The position numbers were made by a program, and so were the translations under genes. A stretch of DNA of 64,000 nt, taken from assembly GCF_008831285.2 (NCBI RefSeq), contig NC_045149.1:2110001-2174000 (forward strand), given 5' to 3'. Position 1 is the first letter of the stretch, and the number at the start of each line of letters is the position of its first letter. Source of the DNA: Nymphaea colorata (taxonomy: Eukaryota; Streptophyta; Magnoliopsida; Nymphaeales; Nymphaeaceae). Below are positions 22,524 through 33,378 of the stretch, piece after piece. The notes beneath the pieces are model-generated. The model had not been told where the DNA came from. It searched no databases and worked only from the letters and a program-made list of their open reading frames with translations.

Positions 22524-23753
22524 ACGCAGTTCAAAGTTGTCCCTAACTCTTCGCTTTGCGAGTGCTTTGTACCCTTGGCTTTCGTTGAGTAGAAAGCCTG
22601 CATGTTTGCATGCAAGTGAGACACAAATGAGACACAAATGCACACATCAATCTCAGTTTGAAAGGAAATCCAGTACACCAGGAAACCACATGAAAGAAAG
22701 GTAAGAAAAAAAACAAAAGGGAAGAAAATAAATAAAAGTTCCTCTGCTCCTAAATGGTAAAAAGGATGAGGGACAATGTCCCCACAACTGAAATAGTTTC
22801 ACAACTAACGGCAATATTCCCTTTCAAATGTCTTGACTCAGTGAAGCTCTTCGATCGTTGCTAATCAATGAAATGACATTTCGTTGCAGTAAAATTTTCT
22901 CATCTACTAGTCCACCCAGAAAAGAATATGTACAGAAGTTATGTTTATAGCTAAGCAGCTACGTTGAAATGACTGACATTCATCCGCACCAGCTGCATGA
23001 TGGGTCAAATCGAATTACTGCCAAGTTTCATATCAAGATAGTCAAGCTCAAAGAAGGAACAGCAGAATTGACTTCTTTCTTTTAGGAACTTAATCTTGAA
23101 CAATTACTCCCATAAACTCGAAGAAACGGCCATAAAAGTATGGACAAGTTATACGGGTGAGGCAGTGAAAAGCTGAAGAATTGTTTCTTCCTGCCCTGGG
23201 GTACGTGCATAAAACGTTGCATACTTGAGAAATTAAATACGGTTGAGACGCCCAAGTTTTTTCACATATTCTGATATATATTAAGGATATTCGATGGCTG
23301 CATAGAACGGGAATGGTTCGTTCTGCCATTGTATTTTACAAGTCGACAGAATGTTTAATTCTTAGAAGCTACAGTTTTTTTTAGATGGTATCAACCCCAT
23401 GAAGTCGATCAAAAAGGGTGATTTGTTAGTGGTTCAGAAAAACAAATTGGAGAAAGCAGAGGTTAATTTTCTGACATTAAGTTAACAACGAAAAGATCTT
23501 ACGAGACTCGAGTATGTGGTGCGATATATTCGATATAAGACTTCTTTTTCTGTGCAAAATTTTGTACCAATATTCATTTATTTTTCTAGGGTTAACACAT
23601 TTAATATAGATAAACAGTTCCTTGTGTGGAATGGAGGGAATCAAAATTTTCTTTCAAAGCCAGCCCCAACAGACCATTCAGTGGTCTCAACAACTTCAGC
23701 AGACTCAGATGAAAATCATGTACTGCTTGTGACCACATGAGTAGGGAACTGCG
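22524..23753. other. Intergenic, 3' side of the LBD gene
   Basis: No recognisable gene or element. Several short open frames show no protein-like conservation. The part nearest 23753 presumably holds the 3' untranslated region of the minus-strand LBD gene, but no clear polyadenylation signal was identified. Confidence 0.4.
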
Positions 23754-24744
23754 TCATGAATTTTGAAGGAAGGAAACAGGGAAAGATTCAAGCTCTCCCC
23801 AATTGCCCATCTCTTGATATAGAAATTTCTTGGCGTCCACTTGCATCGGAAGAGAATCCATGGTGCCCTGAGATGGGTCGTCGTAACTATACTGTATTTC
23901 ATCATTCATGCTCGGGGAGAAGTCCCCCATGGAGTTGTTGCTCTCCGTTAATGTTGTTCCACTGCAGAATGCTGCAGAGTTTTGATTGGGATTTGAGAGC
24001 AACTGAGCCACTCTTAGGGCTTCGAGGCCGTATATGCTATTCGAGTCTTGTGGGTGGAAGAATTGCGAATATTCTGCACTGCAGGGACCATCTTGATACG
24101 CGTTTGACATGGTGTTACTGGCTAGCCCTTGGGCTACCTGTGTCTTGAGACTGACTAGCTGTGCTTGTAAATTTGCAACCTACATCACAAAATACGAACA
24201 CCAACTTGTCAGTCATGGACGAAAGGGAGAGAAAGGGTGTGGTATATAGACATAATTATCAACAGACCAAATAGATAACCATATATATATTGGATAAATA
24301 ATTGTCCATGCATCAAATCTAAGGTGCAATGACTTTCCTCCTCTCATAAGTGTATAACTTTGGGCATTGAGAAGTAGTTGATTTCCATTGAAGAATAATG
24401 ATGGTATATTGGTATTGCAAGAAATTGATCAAGAGAGTTGAGATGCAATCTAGAAGCCAAATTACCTGCTGCTGCAAAGCAAAGATGTGGGCCACACAGC
24501 CATAGATAGGATCCTGAAGCCGAGCTTGAGCTTCATAAGAGATGGTGACGGCCGCCTCGGGGCGGTCGGAGACGGGGATGTGCATGAGGAGCTTCGAGGC
24601 GTTGCTGGCACCAAACACCTTGTGGATGGCCGCGAAGTGCGTGGCCCCCTGCTCATGGCAGAAGTACGGCGCGAAGACACAGCCCTTCACACACTTCCTC
24701 CTCAGGAACTTGCAGGCGCCGCAGGGGGAGCCAAAGCCTGTCAT
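23754..24744 (-). CDS. LBD29: LOB-domain (LBD) transcription factor, LBD16/LBD29-like, two exons
   Basis: Plant-specific nuclear DNA-binding regulator. Exon 1 is 24744-24466 (93 codons), the intron 24465-24180 (gtaatt...tgtag), and exon 2 24179-23754, joining in phase 0 for 234 residues. The LOB domain spans about residues 7-105: the zinc-binding C block [15 protein letters not shown] (C-X2-C-X6-C-X3-C), the GAS block [17 protein letters not shown], and a leucine-zipper-like helix running [18 protein letters not shown] across the splice junction. These make it class I. C block and GAS block are closest to what I know of Arabidopsis LBD29/LBD16/LBD17, as is 'SMGDFSP' in the C-terminal tail. 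That clade acts downstream of auxin response factors in lateral root initiation and callus formation; the role here is inferred. The frame is intact and the start is supported by family length. Confidence 0.93.
24180..24465 (-). other. Intron of the LBD gene
   Basis: 286 bp with canonical ends: donor CAG|gtaatt and acceptor gatgtag|GTTGCA. Its position, at the end of the LOB domain just inside the zipper-like helix (QQQV), is the usual intron site of this family. Confidence 0.9.
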
Positions 24745-24776
24745 CTTCTTAATTTGGTCTTTGTGACTGTTTGCAG

Positions 24777-24800
24777 GAGAGAGAGAGAGAGAGAGAGAGA
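24777..24800 (-). repeat. GA/CT microsatellite in the LBD 5' untranslated leader
   Basis: Twelve GA dinucleotides on the plus strand, CT in gene sense, ending about 33 bp upstream of the ATG. CT-rich leaders are common in plant genes and can bind GAGA-binding BPC proteins. A function here is inference. Confidence 0.75.
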
Positions 24801-24856
24801 AAGAGACTTAAGGGCGATCGAGCTGGGCAGGGTGAGAAGGGGCAACGGCACCACCT

Positions 24857-24868
24857 TGTTTATAAACA
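24857..24868 (-). promoter_or_regulatory. Candidate TATA box of the LBD gene
   Basis: In gene sense the bases read tgtttataaaca, about 115 bp upstream of the start codon, leaving room for a short CT-rich leader. Position and sequence fit a TATA element; no transcript evidence is available. Confidence 0.5.
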
Positions 24869-25784
24869 CTAGAATTTGAAGGATGTGGGTCATATGGCAG
24901 TGAATTGTTAAATTGAACTGGTCTCCTGAGTGGCCTACATATTTCATTTTTTTCTAGGCAACCCCTCTTCTGAACTTGTGTGTGTATGCGTGTTTTATAT
25001 ACATATATAAAATAAGGTTTTGAAAGCCTGTGGGATTCCATTCAAGGCTTCTTAGAAAGGACAAAAGAGCTAACATCTACCACCCCAATCCCATTTGCTT
25101 TATTTTATGCATATATTTCTTTCGTTTCATTTTGTGGTTGTCCATTGTTTGGTGTGTCATGATAAGCAGCGGTACATTGGAAGGCGCTTGCTCGTCCAGT
25201 TTTTCTTCAGCATGAAAGCAATAAAAGTTTAATGCCCATCTAGAGGAGATTCCACGGAGGAATGAAACAAAAGGCAGTGACAACTCACCCTCTCTCTCTC
25301 TCGGTGCCACTGACATAGAGGCAACCGATTCTGTGTGCGAGTTTGTGCAAGCACTCCGTCTCCCTCTGTCCTCAAAAGCTGGAAATAAAAGAAATGAATA
25401 AGATGGCGGTACATATTTCCACCAACAAAAGTGAAACTAGCTATCAGCGTACGTGTGTGAAACATGATCTCATACTGTTACGGTTATGTGTGCGCGCGCT
25501 CGTGTGCATGGACATGCTAATTTGGACCTAGGGAACCCTATATATGCTAATATTATCTATCTGGTAGATGTGTTGGGAATGAGTGTGATAATATGATTCA
25601 ATACTAACATTATCCACACAATTTATAAAAAAGAAAAGTACTAGGCTTATCTTAAGCCTAACTAACCCTAAAATCTCCGTTCTTTTGGTCTCTTTAGTCA
25701 AATTTTGACCCTATATATAAGGTATGGTGATCTGTATGCTTTGTTTTGCACCGTTGGATTCCAACATGTTCACATTTATTTTCA

Positions 25785-25788
<4 letters not shown>
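24869..25788. other. Upstream intergenic region of the LBD gene
   Basis: No gene recognised. Contains a short CT tract near 25290-25302 and AT-rich text. It is the likely distal promoter of the LBD gene. Confidence 0.4.
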
Positions 25789-25834
<46 letters not shown>

Positions 25835-25892
25835 ATGTGTGTGAGAGAGAGAGAGGGGGAGAGAGAGAGGGAGAGAGAGAGGGAGAGAGAGA
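25789..25892. repeat. Compound microsatellite (TA)n-(GT)n-(GA)n
   Basis: TA repeats at 25789-25820 pass into GT-rich repeats at 25821-25842 and then GA-rich repeats to about 25892. The open frames seen over it are low-complexity artefacts. Confidence 0.95.
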
Positions 25893-26144
25893 CAAGTTAT
25901 ATTTTAAGACTTGTTTCCGGATTTCCTCTCCTCCGGATTCACTTAGGGTGAGAAGAATGACTGTCAAAAAGTAAAAAGAACGAAAGAAAGAGAAAAAAGC
26001 AAGTGAGGGAAAAAGGAAAGCGAAAAAACCAGAGAGAAAATGGAACTTGTCAAACTCGTTCATTATATACTTGCTGTACTCCACCAAAAACTTTGAAATA
26101 TAACTTGAAGTGTGTATAACTTGCATATTGTGTTATTCGTTTGT

Positions 26145-26156
26145 GTGTGTGTGCGT

Positions 26157-26187
<31 letters not shown>

Positions 26188-26202
26188 AGAGAGAGGGAGA
26201 GA
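26145..26202. repeat. GT then GA microsatellite
   Basis: A short GT tract followed by about 20 GA dinucleotides with interruptions (gagggagggagag). Confidence 0.9.
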
Positions 26203-26507
26203 TTTCATTTTAACCCTTGCTGTTAAGTGGAGTGATTAGCGTAATTATTATTCCCGCCCCTTATTATTATATTGAGTCCATTTATAGTTTTCAGTCACTT
26301 CCTTGTGCCACACTTGTGCTACATCATGTTGGCTCCTGTCCTAAGACCACTTCAAAACACCCATCATCTCTCCACCTAATGACAATAATTATAATAATAA
26401 TAATCATCATGGTGAATTATTGAACTACCCCTTTTCCCTTTGACCAGTAGTTCATTTGGTGTTTCTCAAATTACTTGCAGTACCTCCCTCTCTCTCTCAC
26501 TCACTTC

Positions 26508-26526
26508 ATATATATATATATATATA
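26508..26526. repeat. TA microsatellite
   Basis: About nine TA dinucleotides preceded by a CT-rich stretch at 26483-26500. Confidence 0.85.
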
Positions 26527-26867
26527 AAGGATGATGAGGGTGGTTCGGGATGTAGAAATTAAATTGCGAAAGGCAACAGTCACACTCTACATTGGTTCTC
26601 AATGCTGTGTACATGTTTGCCACCAGTCTCGAGTTCAAGTCATTGGTCTTGGGGACAAGGAGGCAGGCATAGCTCAACTGAAATTGTTAAATTGTTTTTT
26701 CTTTTCTTTTTCCCGTTGAAAGAAAAATGATGTGGAAGTTCAACTAATGAGCGTTACAATCCACTTGCACCCTCATCATCATTTGATATTCCTCTCTTAA
26801 AGCTTTCTTTAGAAGTTAACCTCCGCTCCTGACGTTCCTTTTTTTTTTTATTTATTAAACTCTTTTC

Positions 26868-26868
<1 letters not shown>

Positions 26869-26901
<33 letters not shown>

Positions 26902-27027
26902 TATGCGTGTCTATGCATACATGCATCAACTACCATACAAGCAGAAACAACACACACACACACAACTTACGCACATTCTACGTCTTAAATACAAGCAGAA
27001 ACAACACACACACACGCACACAACTTG
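26869..27027. repeat. CT/CA microsatellites and a duplicated CA-containing block
   Basis: CT repeats at about 26869-26893 run into CA repeats. A block reading acaagcagaaacaacacaca... occurs at about 26936 and again at about 26993, each followed by 'caactt.c'. This is a short direct duplication with a CA repeat in its centre. Confidence 0.8.
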
Positions 27028-27104
27028 CATGCTACCAAGATGGAAAGAAGCATAAGCAAGTGCTTTGCACGCAAACCAAAATCGGCAACAAGTGAAGGCA
27101 CCGC

Positions 27105-27106
<2 letters not shown>

Positions 27107-27146
<40 letters not shown>
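27107..27146. repeat. CT microsatellite
   Basis: Twenty uninterrupted CT dinucleotides. Confidence 0.95.
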
Positions 27147-27147
<1 letters not shown>

Positions 27148-28214
27148 GATCTCTCTGTGTGGCATGTACATACTTGTACAACATGGTGGTGTATCACTTT
27201 TTAAAACAACTTTATGGGTTCCCGTCATAGTTTAAAACATGAACATAAGCTTGCCTGCTATCTTGTTTATGTTTGGTTCCTCCTTTCCGCCTTGCTTTAA
27301 CTTGGTCCTCTTCTAGGGGAACCTTCCTACACCTTTAGTGTCAAAATATGACCTAATTAGCCAACTTTACTGCCTTTGTCTTGGCCAAGGTGTTCAGAAA
27401 GCATTGGCTTCAACTGAAACATGTCTTCCCGTCTAGACATGTACATACATTTGTAGGTGCTGTTGTTCAAATTACTTTGCATTATCTACATGTACTTTTT
27501 AGCAAATTAACCTTCACGGGCTTTCCAGTACTATGAACACATCATGTACTCGAGGATTGATCGCCTTTCTTTTTCTTTCTAGCACCGAATGGAACCCCGC
27601 CAATTGCTAACAACATATCGACAGGCCTTTTTGTTGGAGAAACTTTAGATGTTAGCTCTGCAACTACTGCACTCGGCTTCAAAACCTTGGCCAGGAGACA
27701 TGAATAGCACTTACCATCAGATTGTATTGTACTTAGTCGTTTAAAGCTCATAATTGGTCAACCAAAAGCTGGAATGATAACTCATGGTTGATTTTCTAAG
27801 ATATACTTTAAATCGTACTTTTCCAACAAAAAATTAATTAAGCATGGTTTAATCAAAAAATATAATGGACTAGGTTTCTGCAAAGCTCACGAGAAACTGT
27901 GAATACATATATAAACCATATTCACAGTCATCAAGCGCTAAATATATCTTAAATATTTTGGAATAGTTTTATATCTGAACTCTACTGAAAATATTAGTCT
28001 GTTGGTTATGTTGTACACTTCAGTTTCCGACTATGCACTCATTCTTGGCTCATATCTCTTTTTGACGTACACTCAGATTTTTAACAAGGGTAAATTGTAA
28101 GATCTCATGTTTGGAAATGAGGTATATATGCATCATATCTAAAGATTTTTAAAAGTTTAATTACCACATATACCTTATTCTCTTTACAATTAAAGCAAAC
28201 TGTCTGCTACATAT
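27147..28214. other. Intergenic, no feature recognised
   Basis: Mostly AT-rich. A short open frame around 27580-27700 on the plus strand follows an acceptor-like 'tttctttctag' but I cannot match it to any protein family. Confidence 0.35.
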
Positions 28215-28773
28215 AGAGCCTCACAATGAAACGGGCCAACTCGGGTTCGACTCGAACTCACTCGAAAAAACTCGGCTCATGCTTGACTTGTTTATAAACA
28301 ACCCAAGTTCGAGCTTACGAAGATACTGAAAATGATAAAAGAGTCGAGTTCGAGTTTTAGGAACTCGACTCGTTTATACTCGATTTGACTCACAAGCCGA
28401 TACTCCATATAATACTGCCAAAACCAGTTCACCGGTTTTAAATTTTAAAGTAAAAACAAATTTTCACAAGTATACGAGTTAAACTCTTACACGAGTTAAA
28501 CAAGTTACAAGAGTTAATGCTTACACGAGTTAAATGAGATAATGCTTATATGAGTTAACTCCAAACAAGTAAATGCCTACACAGAGTTAAATGGGTTAAA
28601 CGATTCGAGTTTGAGCTCAATTTGTGTAGTAGAGTCGAGCTTGAGCTTGCTATAAGGAGCTCGACTCGAGTTCGAACTAAGCTTGAGCTCAAGCTTTTTG
28701 ACCTGAGTCAAGCTTAATCTGGCTGAGCTCGATCTGACCAAGCTCGAGCTCGACTCGGTTAGTGTGCAGCCCT
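28215..28773. mobile_element. MITE-like inverted-repeat element rich in 'gagctcgactcgag'
   Basis: Ends are 'agagcctcac' on the left and 'gtgtgcagccct' on the right, imperfect inverted repeats of the type AGGGCTGCAC. The 559 bp between them is full of short palindromic words such as gagctcgag, actcgactcg and gagttcgag, arranged in opposite senses on the two sides, plus central repeats of 'acgagttaa'. This matches a widespread class of non-autonomous plant DNA elements. The flanks (ctacatat / aactatat) could be a degenerate 8 bp target duplication. Confidence 0.6.
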
Positions 28774-31129
28774 AACTATATATGTAGGAGCATATATTAC
28801 AGGAGAGGATGGGCATGAAGGTGAAAGGAAATAACTAGTTTTGCCAAGACAAGTGCTTAGCCCAACTTAATTTGTGCTAGGTTTGTTACACTAAGATATC
28901 CAATTCACTTTTTAAATTTGCATATCTCTTCTGATTCACTTCCTTTTTGAAGCCTTTCCATTTTAGAATAACCCAGTCACTTGCTATAATGAAAATTTCC
29001 GTTTAAATTTGGAATAAGGTATGGTCTTAATTAAAATTTTTCTCTATTTAATGGCAGTTAGTAGGATGGGAATGACAGGTTATCCTTATATAATGGGCTA
29101 CCATGCAGAATCCATCCATCTAAATCTTGGATTTGACGGAGGAAATACACAGGCCTGACTTTAGAACGGACACGAACTTGTGGGCTGTTTTTGGGTGAGA
29201 TGGAGGAGTATTTTACCGTCCAAGTGAAAGCCGCTTTCCCCTTCTCTCATGGTCCAGGTTTATGTTAATGCTTGGTGTAGAATGAACACTCAGTGCATGT
29301 GAGCTAGTAGATTGGTTATACTGTATAATTGGCACTAGTAGGACAGATGGTGAGACCAACCACACAACTATTAGCTATTAGTCAACTTCAGGGCAATTAA
29401 GAATATCATAAAAAGTAAAAGGTCGACCTCCCTCCTTAGCAGCATAATCTGGTAACTTTCAACGCGCGTGAGTCACTGGGATGTGGATCCAAACTGGAAC
29501 TAGGAGGGTAGAAGGTTTTCAATTTATGTTTTTTTTGGCATTTTATGAATTGAGTTCACGTGGATCGGCTGAGTTACAGTTATTGTGGGTGTGTTCAGCT
29601 TCGTCAGTCTGACCAACTAATTGGTGCATATACTCATACGCCAAGTTGGTTCATGTTATCTGAAACATGTCTGGTGAAAGAGTCAAGACTTGACCAAACG
29701 CCGTCACAGAAACCTGCAGTATTAAAAAACTAGCAAGAGGTTCACAGTTCCACATGTTTTAAAAATTTTTATTTCCTTCACAGAAAAAAATAAAGGAAGA
29801 AGGGTTCAGTAGATTCCTACTACTAATTGAAAGGACAAGTTTCTTTTTAGATTTGGACTTCGGGATTGAGGTTTCAGTTTGGTTGCATCCAAGACTCATC
29901 CAGAAATTCTGGAATTCCATGTTCTTGTTGGCAATGGAAAAACATGGACATTGGAAGAACCTGCTGCCGCTCGGCCCATTTCTAATGCATCAAAAACGCC
30001 ACCATGGGCGTGGCGTGACAGAGGGATGAATTAACTCGTGTCCCTTCCACTTGCTCTCCTGCAGACCGCCGTTTATCTGTCAGCATGTGATCCCTTCAAC
30101 TTTCTTTAGTGAAATACTTTCACCGGCGGTCCTACCATCTGGTTATATATCCAGATATTGGCTTCGCATGTCTGAATATTCTGATGCCCTGGTCAAAGTT
30201 CAAACTTCTAACAACTTCATGACAACTAAGGGAATCGGATTCAGGTTTTTTGTTTTTGAAAGCATGCAAGAAATTAATTAACTTTTCAGTTCCTTTTTTT
30301 AAATTGCCCTATAAAATTAAAGTGGTTGCTCGGTCGAGAATAGAAAATAAAAATGCAGTACTACTATTTTATTAATCTTTAACTCAATTTCTAACTTTTT
30401 TTAGGGTAACTTGTTCATTCACTACTTCGAAGGGAGTCCAATGTCTTCTTCATCTGCATACCACCTTGAAGGTTCACAGCAAAAAGCTTGGAGATCTGTT
30501 ACAATTCAAAAGAAGAGTGTATTGGGTTGTGACTCTGATCATAGAGTCTAACCACAGATTCCTTTTGAAGTGGAGCACCTTACCAATACCACCCACTACC
30601 CAACAACCTTTTGGAGTAATTGAAATTCTAACTTATGTAGCAAATTATGACAGATTTAGAGGACAGTTATAAGAAAATTATGGCAGTTATCACAAAACTA
30701 GAAAACGAGAGGATTGTCTTTGTGAGTGCGACATAAAACGTGACTAAATGTGAAAGCCTCCTTCTTTTGCGGCCGTCTGATGCCCTATCTCTCTCTGTTC
30801 TCTCTCTGACACTTGCGTGCATGTTGTAATCATTTATATGTACAATCTAATTGGAATCTAATGATACAAGTCCTTTCGAATTCCATGTTATAAAGTTATA
30901 GATGTGTTTGTCATTTTTGATTTGTTAGGAATCGGCATTAATTGAATGATATGATATTCAAATAAAAAATATTTCGTCTACAAATTTTTGAAGCTTGCAA
31001 TTATGGGTTTACTTGATAAGACGAAAAAAAAAATCAGATAATTCATAAATGTGTAGGTAAACGGCTCAACCGGCGCCGGCCTCATGTGTGGTGTGTGGTT
31101 GAAGAACTGAAGGACGGATGGTTGGAGGA
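28774..31129. other. Intergenic, no gene recognised
   Basis: AT-rich with short open frames (for example 30051-30281 and 30466-30672) that show no family resemblance. No RNA genes or terminal repeats seen. Confidence 0.35.
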
Positions 31130-31138
31130 TTATATATA

Positions 31139-31172
<34 letters not shown>

Positions 31173-31188
31173 GGTGTGTGTGTGTGTA
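31130..31188. repeat. TA then GT microsatellite
   Basis: About 39 bp of TA-type repeat followed by a GT tract. Confidence 0.9.
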
Positions 31189-31677
31189 AAGAGAGTGATA
31201 TCTATTGAAATACATCTGATTGGATGGTTATTTTATTTTGTGTCATTGAAAACCATATTACAGAAAAAACATTTGTCATAGTAAGTTGTTTGTCTATTTT
31301 TTTAACAGTGTTTTTAATGATACAAAATAAAAAAAACCATCTGACTATAGAGGTAGCCACCTTGGATTAAAAAAAAATCAAAATTTTACTTGTAAGTTTT
31401 AAAAATTTTAGTTTAACCTATATAAAAAATTTTAAAAGTTATATTTCAGTTCCCATTAGAATTTTGAAACTATAGTTCGGCCTTGTAACAAAAAATTCAT
31501 AACTCTGCGTATATAAAGAGAGAGAGAGGGCAGAAATTGAAATTAGTCAGCGACCAAATGTTTTCAAATAGTTAATCATAGTATATTAGCAATGGTTTAC
31601 GATTTAGCATTTTGCAATATTTTTTATACTTTATTGATAATTTCGCAATACTTTTAGCAATAGATTTTAAATATTTA

Positions 31678-31680
<3 letters not shown>

Positions 31681-31714
<34 letters not shown>
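31681..31714. repeat. TA microsatellite abutting an inverted-repeat element
   Basis: Seventeen TA dinucleotides ending a few bases before the left terminal repeat at 31721. Confidence 0.9.
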
Positions 31715-31720
<6 letters not shown>

Positions 31721-32353
31721 GTCAAATTGACAATTGATCTAAGCCACCCTTTTTTTAGATCGAATGACTTAGATGATTGTCTTGTATTGTTATTATTTTT
31801 AAATTTTCTAGTCTTGTATTATTATTATTTTTAAAATTTTCTCTCCCAGATCTGGCCTTCCACCCTCACTCCCTCCCTCTTCCCTCCTCTCACCACTATA
31901 CCAAACAATTGGCATGTATAGTGGTGGGAGAGAGGAGAAGATGGTTTGATTAATCCACCCATCTGCACTGCCACTGTCGGACTTGTCACAAGCAGGCCCT
32001 CGAGGACTCAGCAGAGCAGCGGCAGCCCCGCTTGCTAGGAACCGGGCGGTGGTGGCGTACATGGGTGGATTATTCCACCCATCTTTTGTTAAAATGAAAG
32101 AGGGAAGAGGGATTTAGGAAGAAGAGGGAGTCTGCTGCACTTTCCCCAACGGAACCCTGGCAAGCCCGCCGGGGTTGAGAAAAGGCACCGGCGCCGGTGC
32201 CTTGGGAAAGAAGTGGAAAATCGGGCAAGAGATGTAGGCTCGGGAAGAGAGTGCGTGAAAAAATAATTAAAAAAACACACACACACACAATGGCATCGGC
32301 AGCATTCGACCCGATGGATGGATCGGATGGCTTAGTTCACCTGTCAATTTCAC
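31721..32353. mobile_element. Foldback-like element with 29 bp terminal inverted repeats
   Basis: The 29 bp at 31721-31749 and the reverse complement of 32325-32353 agree at 24 of 29 positions by hand count (core 'aaattgaca' and 'ctaagcca'). The 633 bp between are GC-richer than the flanks and include an internal hairpin (31884-31936) and a duplicated 'tggattaatccacccatc' type word at about 31949 and 32062. No transposase is present. Flanking microsatellites hide any target duplication. The family is uncertain. Confidence 0.6.
31884..31936. repeat. Internal hairpin
   Basis: Left arm at 31884-31900 (ctcctctcaccactata) pairs with 31917-31936 (tatagtggtg + gagaggag with a 3 nt bulge) around a 16 nt loop. 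Confidence 0.75.
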
Positions 32354-32381
32354 AAAAAATGATGGAGTTATGATTGAGTTG

Positions 32382-32382
<1 letters not shown>

Positions 32383-32415
<33 letters not shown>
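32383..32415. repeat. TA microsatellite
   Basis: TA repeats interrupted by one 'tg', close to the right end of the inverted-repeat element. Confidence 0.85.
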
Positions 32416-32788
32416 GAGAGATGATTTGATCTTACTTCAAAATTTAACATTTTAGTGCCAAGAGACAGTGGCCACATTAATATTTGCAATGTTTTGTAAT
32501 ATCTTGATGCTTTATGATGGCTTTATAGTATTTTTAATGTTGAATTTTAATTTTTGGCAGCAAGCAACAACATTGACTTTTATATACATGTATATAAAAG
32601 AATACTACTTTGTCGTGAGTCTAATGTTGCTAGATAGTAAAAATAAACAAACCATCGCTAAAATCACAAAAAATTGCTGTGAAAAATACCATAAACCATC
32701 ATACTATTAATGTGATGGCTATTTTTTAGTGGCAGTTAATTGTCTAGCAATCTAGAAAACATTCGGTAAATGAAATATGGAACTCCTA

Positions 32789-32800
32789 CACACACACACA

Positions 32801-32876
<76 letters not shown>
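32789..32876. repeat. Long (CA)n(TA)n microsatellite
   Basis: CA repeats at 32789-32802 followed by about 36-37 TA dinucleotides, the longest microsatellite in the window. Confidence 0.95.
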
Positions 32877-32880
<4 letters not shown>

Positions 32881-32892
32881 GGAACTTCAATA

Positions 32893-33378
32893 GAGTGTTT
32901 GGATGACCCCATAATACCTGGTTTTGTTAAAACATGGTTTTTAAACGAGTTTTTAAAACCTGGTTTTTGAACGAGTTTTTAAAACCTGGTTTGCTTGTTC
33001 TGAATGGCAAGGCAAAAACTAGATTTTTAAAACCTGGTTTGTGTTTGGATGACAAAAAATGAATTTTTGAGGATCCTTGTAAAAAAAAAAAAAAAAAAAA
33101 AGAAGTTGATACAGTGGTGTTACAGCTATGACATTAAGAGCATTATCAAATATAAATTTCATTATCTACAGCCTTAACAAATTGAACAACCTTACACTAA
33201 GTCATCTTGTCTTACAAAAACTGAGTTTTAGATGAAAAATCGGTTTTTTTTTTTTTTGGGGGGGGGGGGGGGGTGGGGGGGGGCGTTCAAGTTTTTTCAT
33301 CACCATATCAAAACTCAGTTTTCATGTCATCCAAGCATCACCAAAACATAGTTTTGGAGGTGTCATCCAAACAGCCCC
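32893..33378. mobile_element. MITE-like element with 'gtgtttggatgac' ends
   Basis: The left end gagtgtttggatgac and the right end gtcatccaaacagcccc form inverted repeats. Subterminal words 'aaaacctggttt' and 'aaaactcagtttt' recur on both sides. The interior has a poly-A stretch (33081-33101) and a long T/G homopolymer run (33242-33284). This is typical of non-autonomous plant MITEs with the GGGGCTGTTTGGAT-type terminus. Possible flanking duplication is 'caata/caatta'. Confidence 0.6.

Noticed and set aside
23756-24148. 130-codon plus-strand frame over LBD exon 2, and plus-strand frames over exon 1
   Set aside because: They are antisense shadows of the real LBD coding exons.
25885-25892. GAGACA, an auxin response element core, upstream of the LBD gene
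   Set aside because: It lies at the end of a GA repeat, so its occurrence is expected by chance; not strong enough to call.
25705-26126. Open frames of 75-114 codons over the compound microsatellite
   Set aside because: They are translations of TA/GT/GA repeats (runs of Ile-Tyr, Cys-Val, Arg-Glu) and not genes.
27542-27751. Short frames on both strands with a splice-like acceptor
   Set aside because: No family resemblance and overlapping frames on opposite strands; too short to support a gene.
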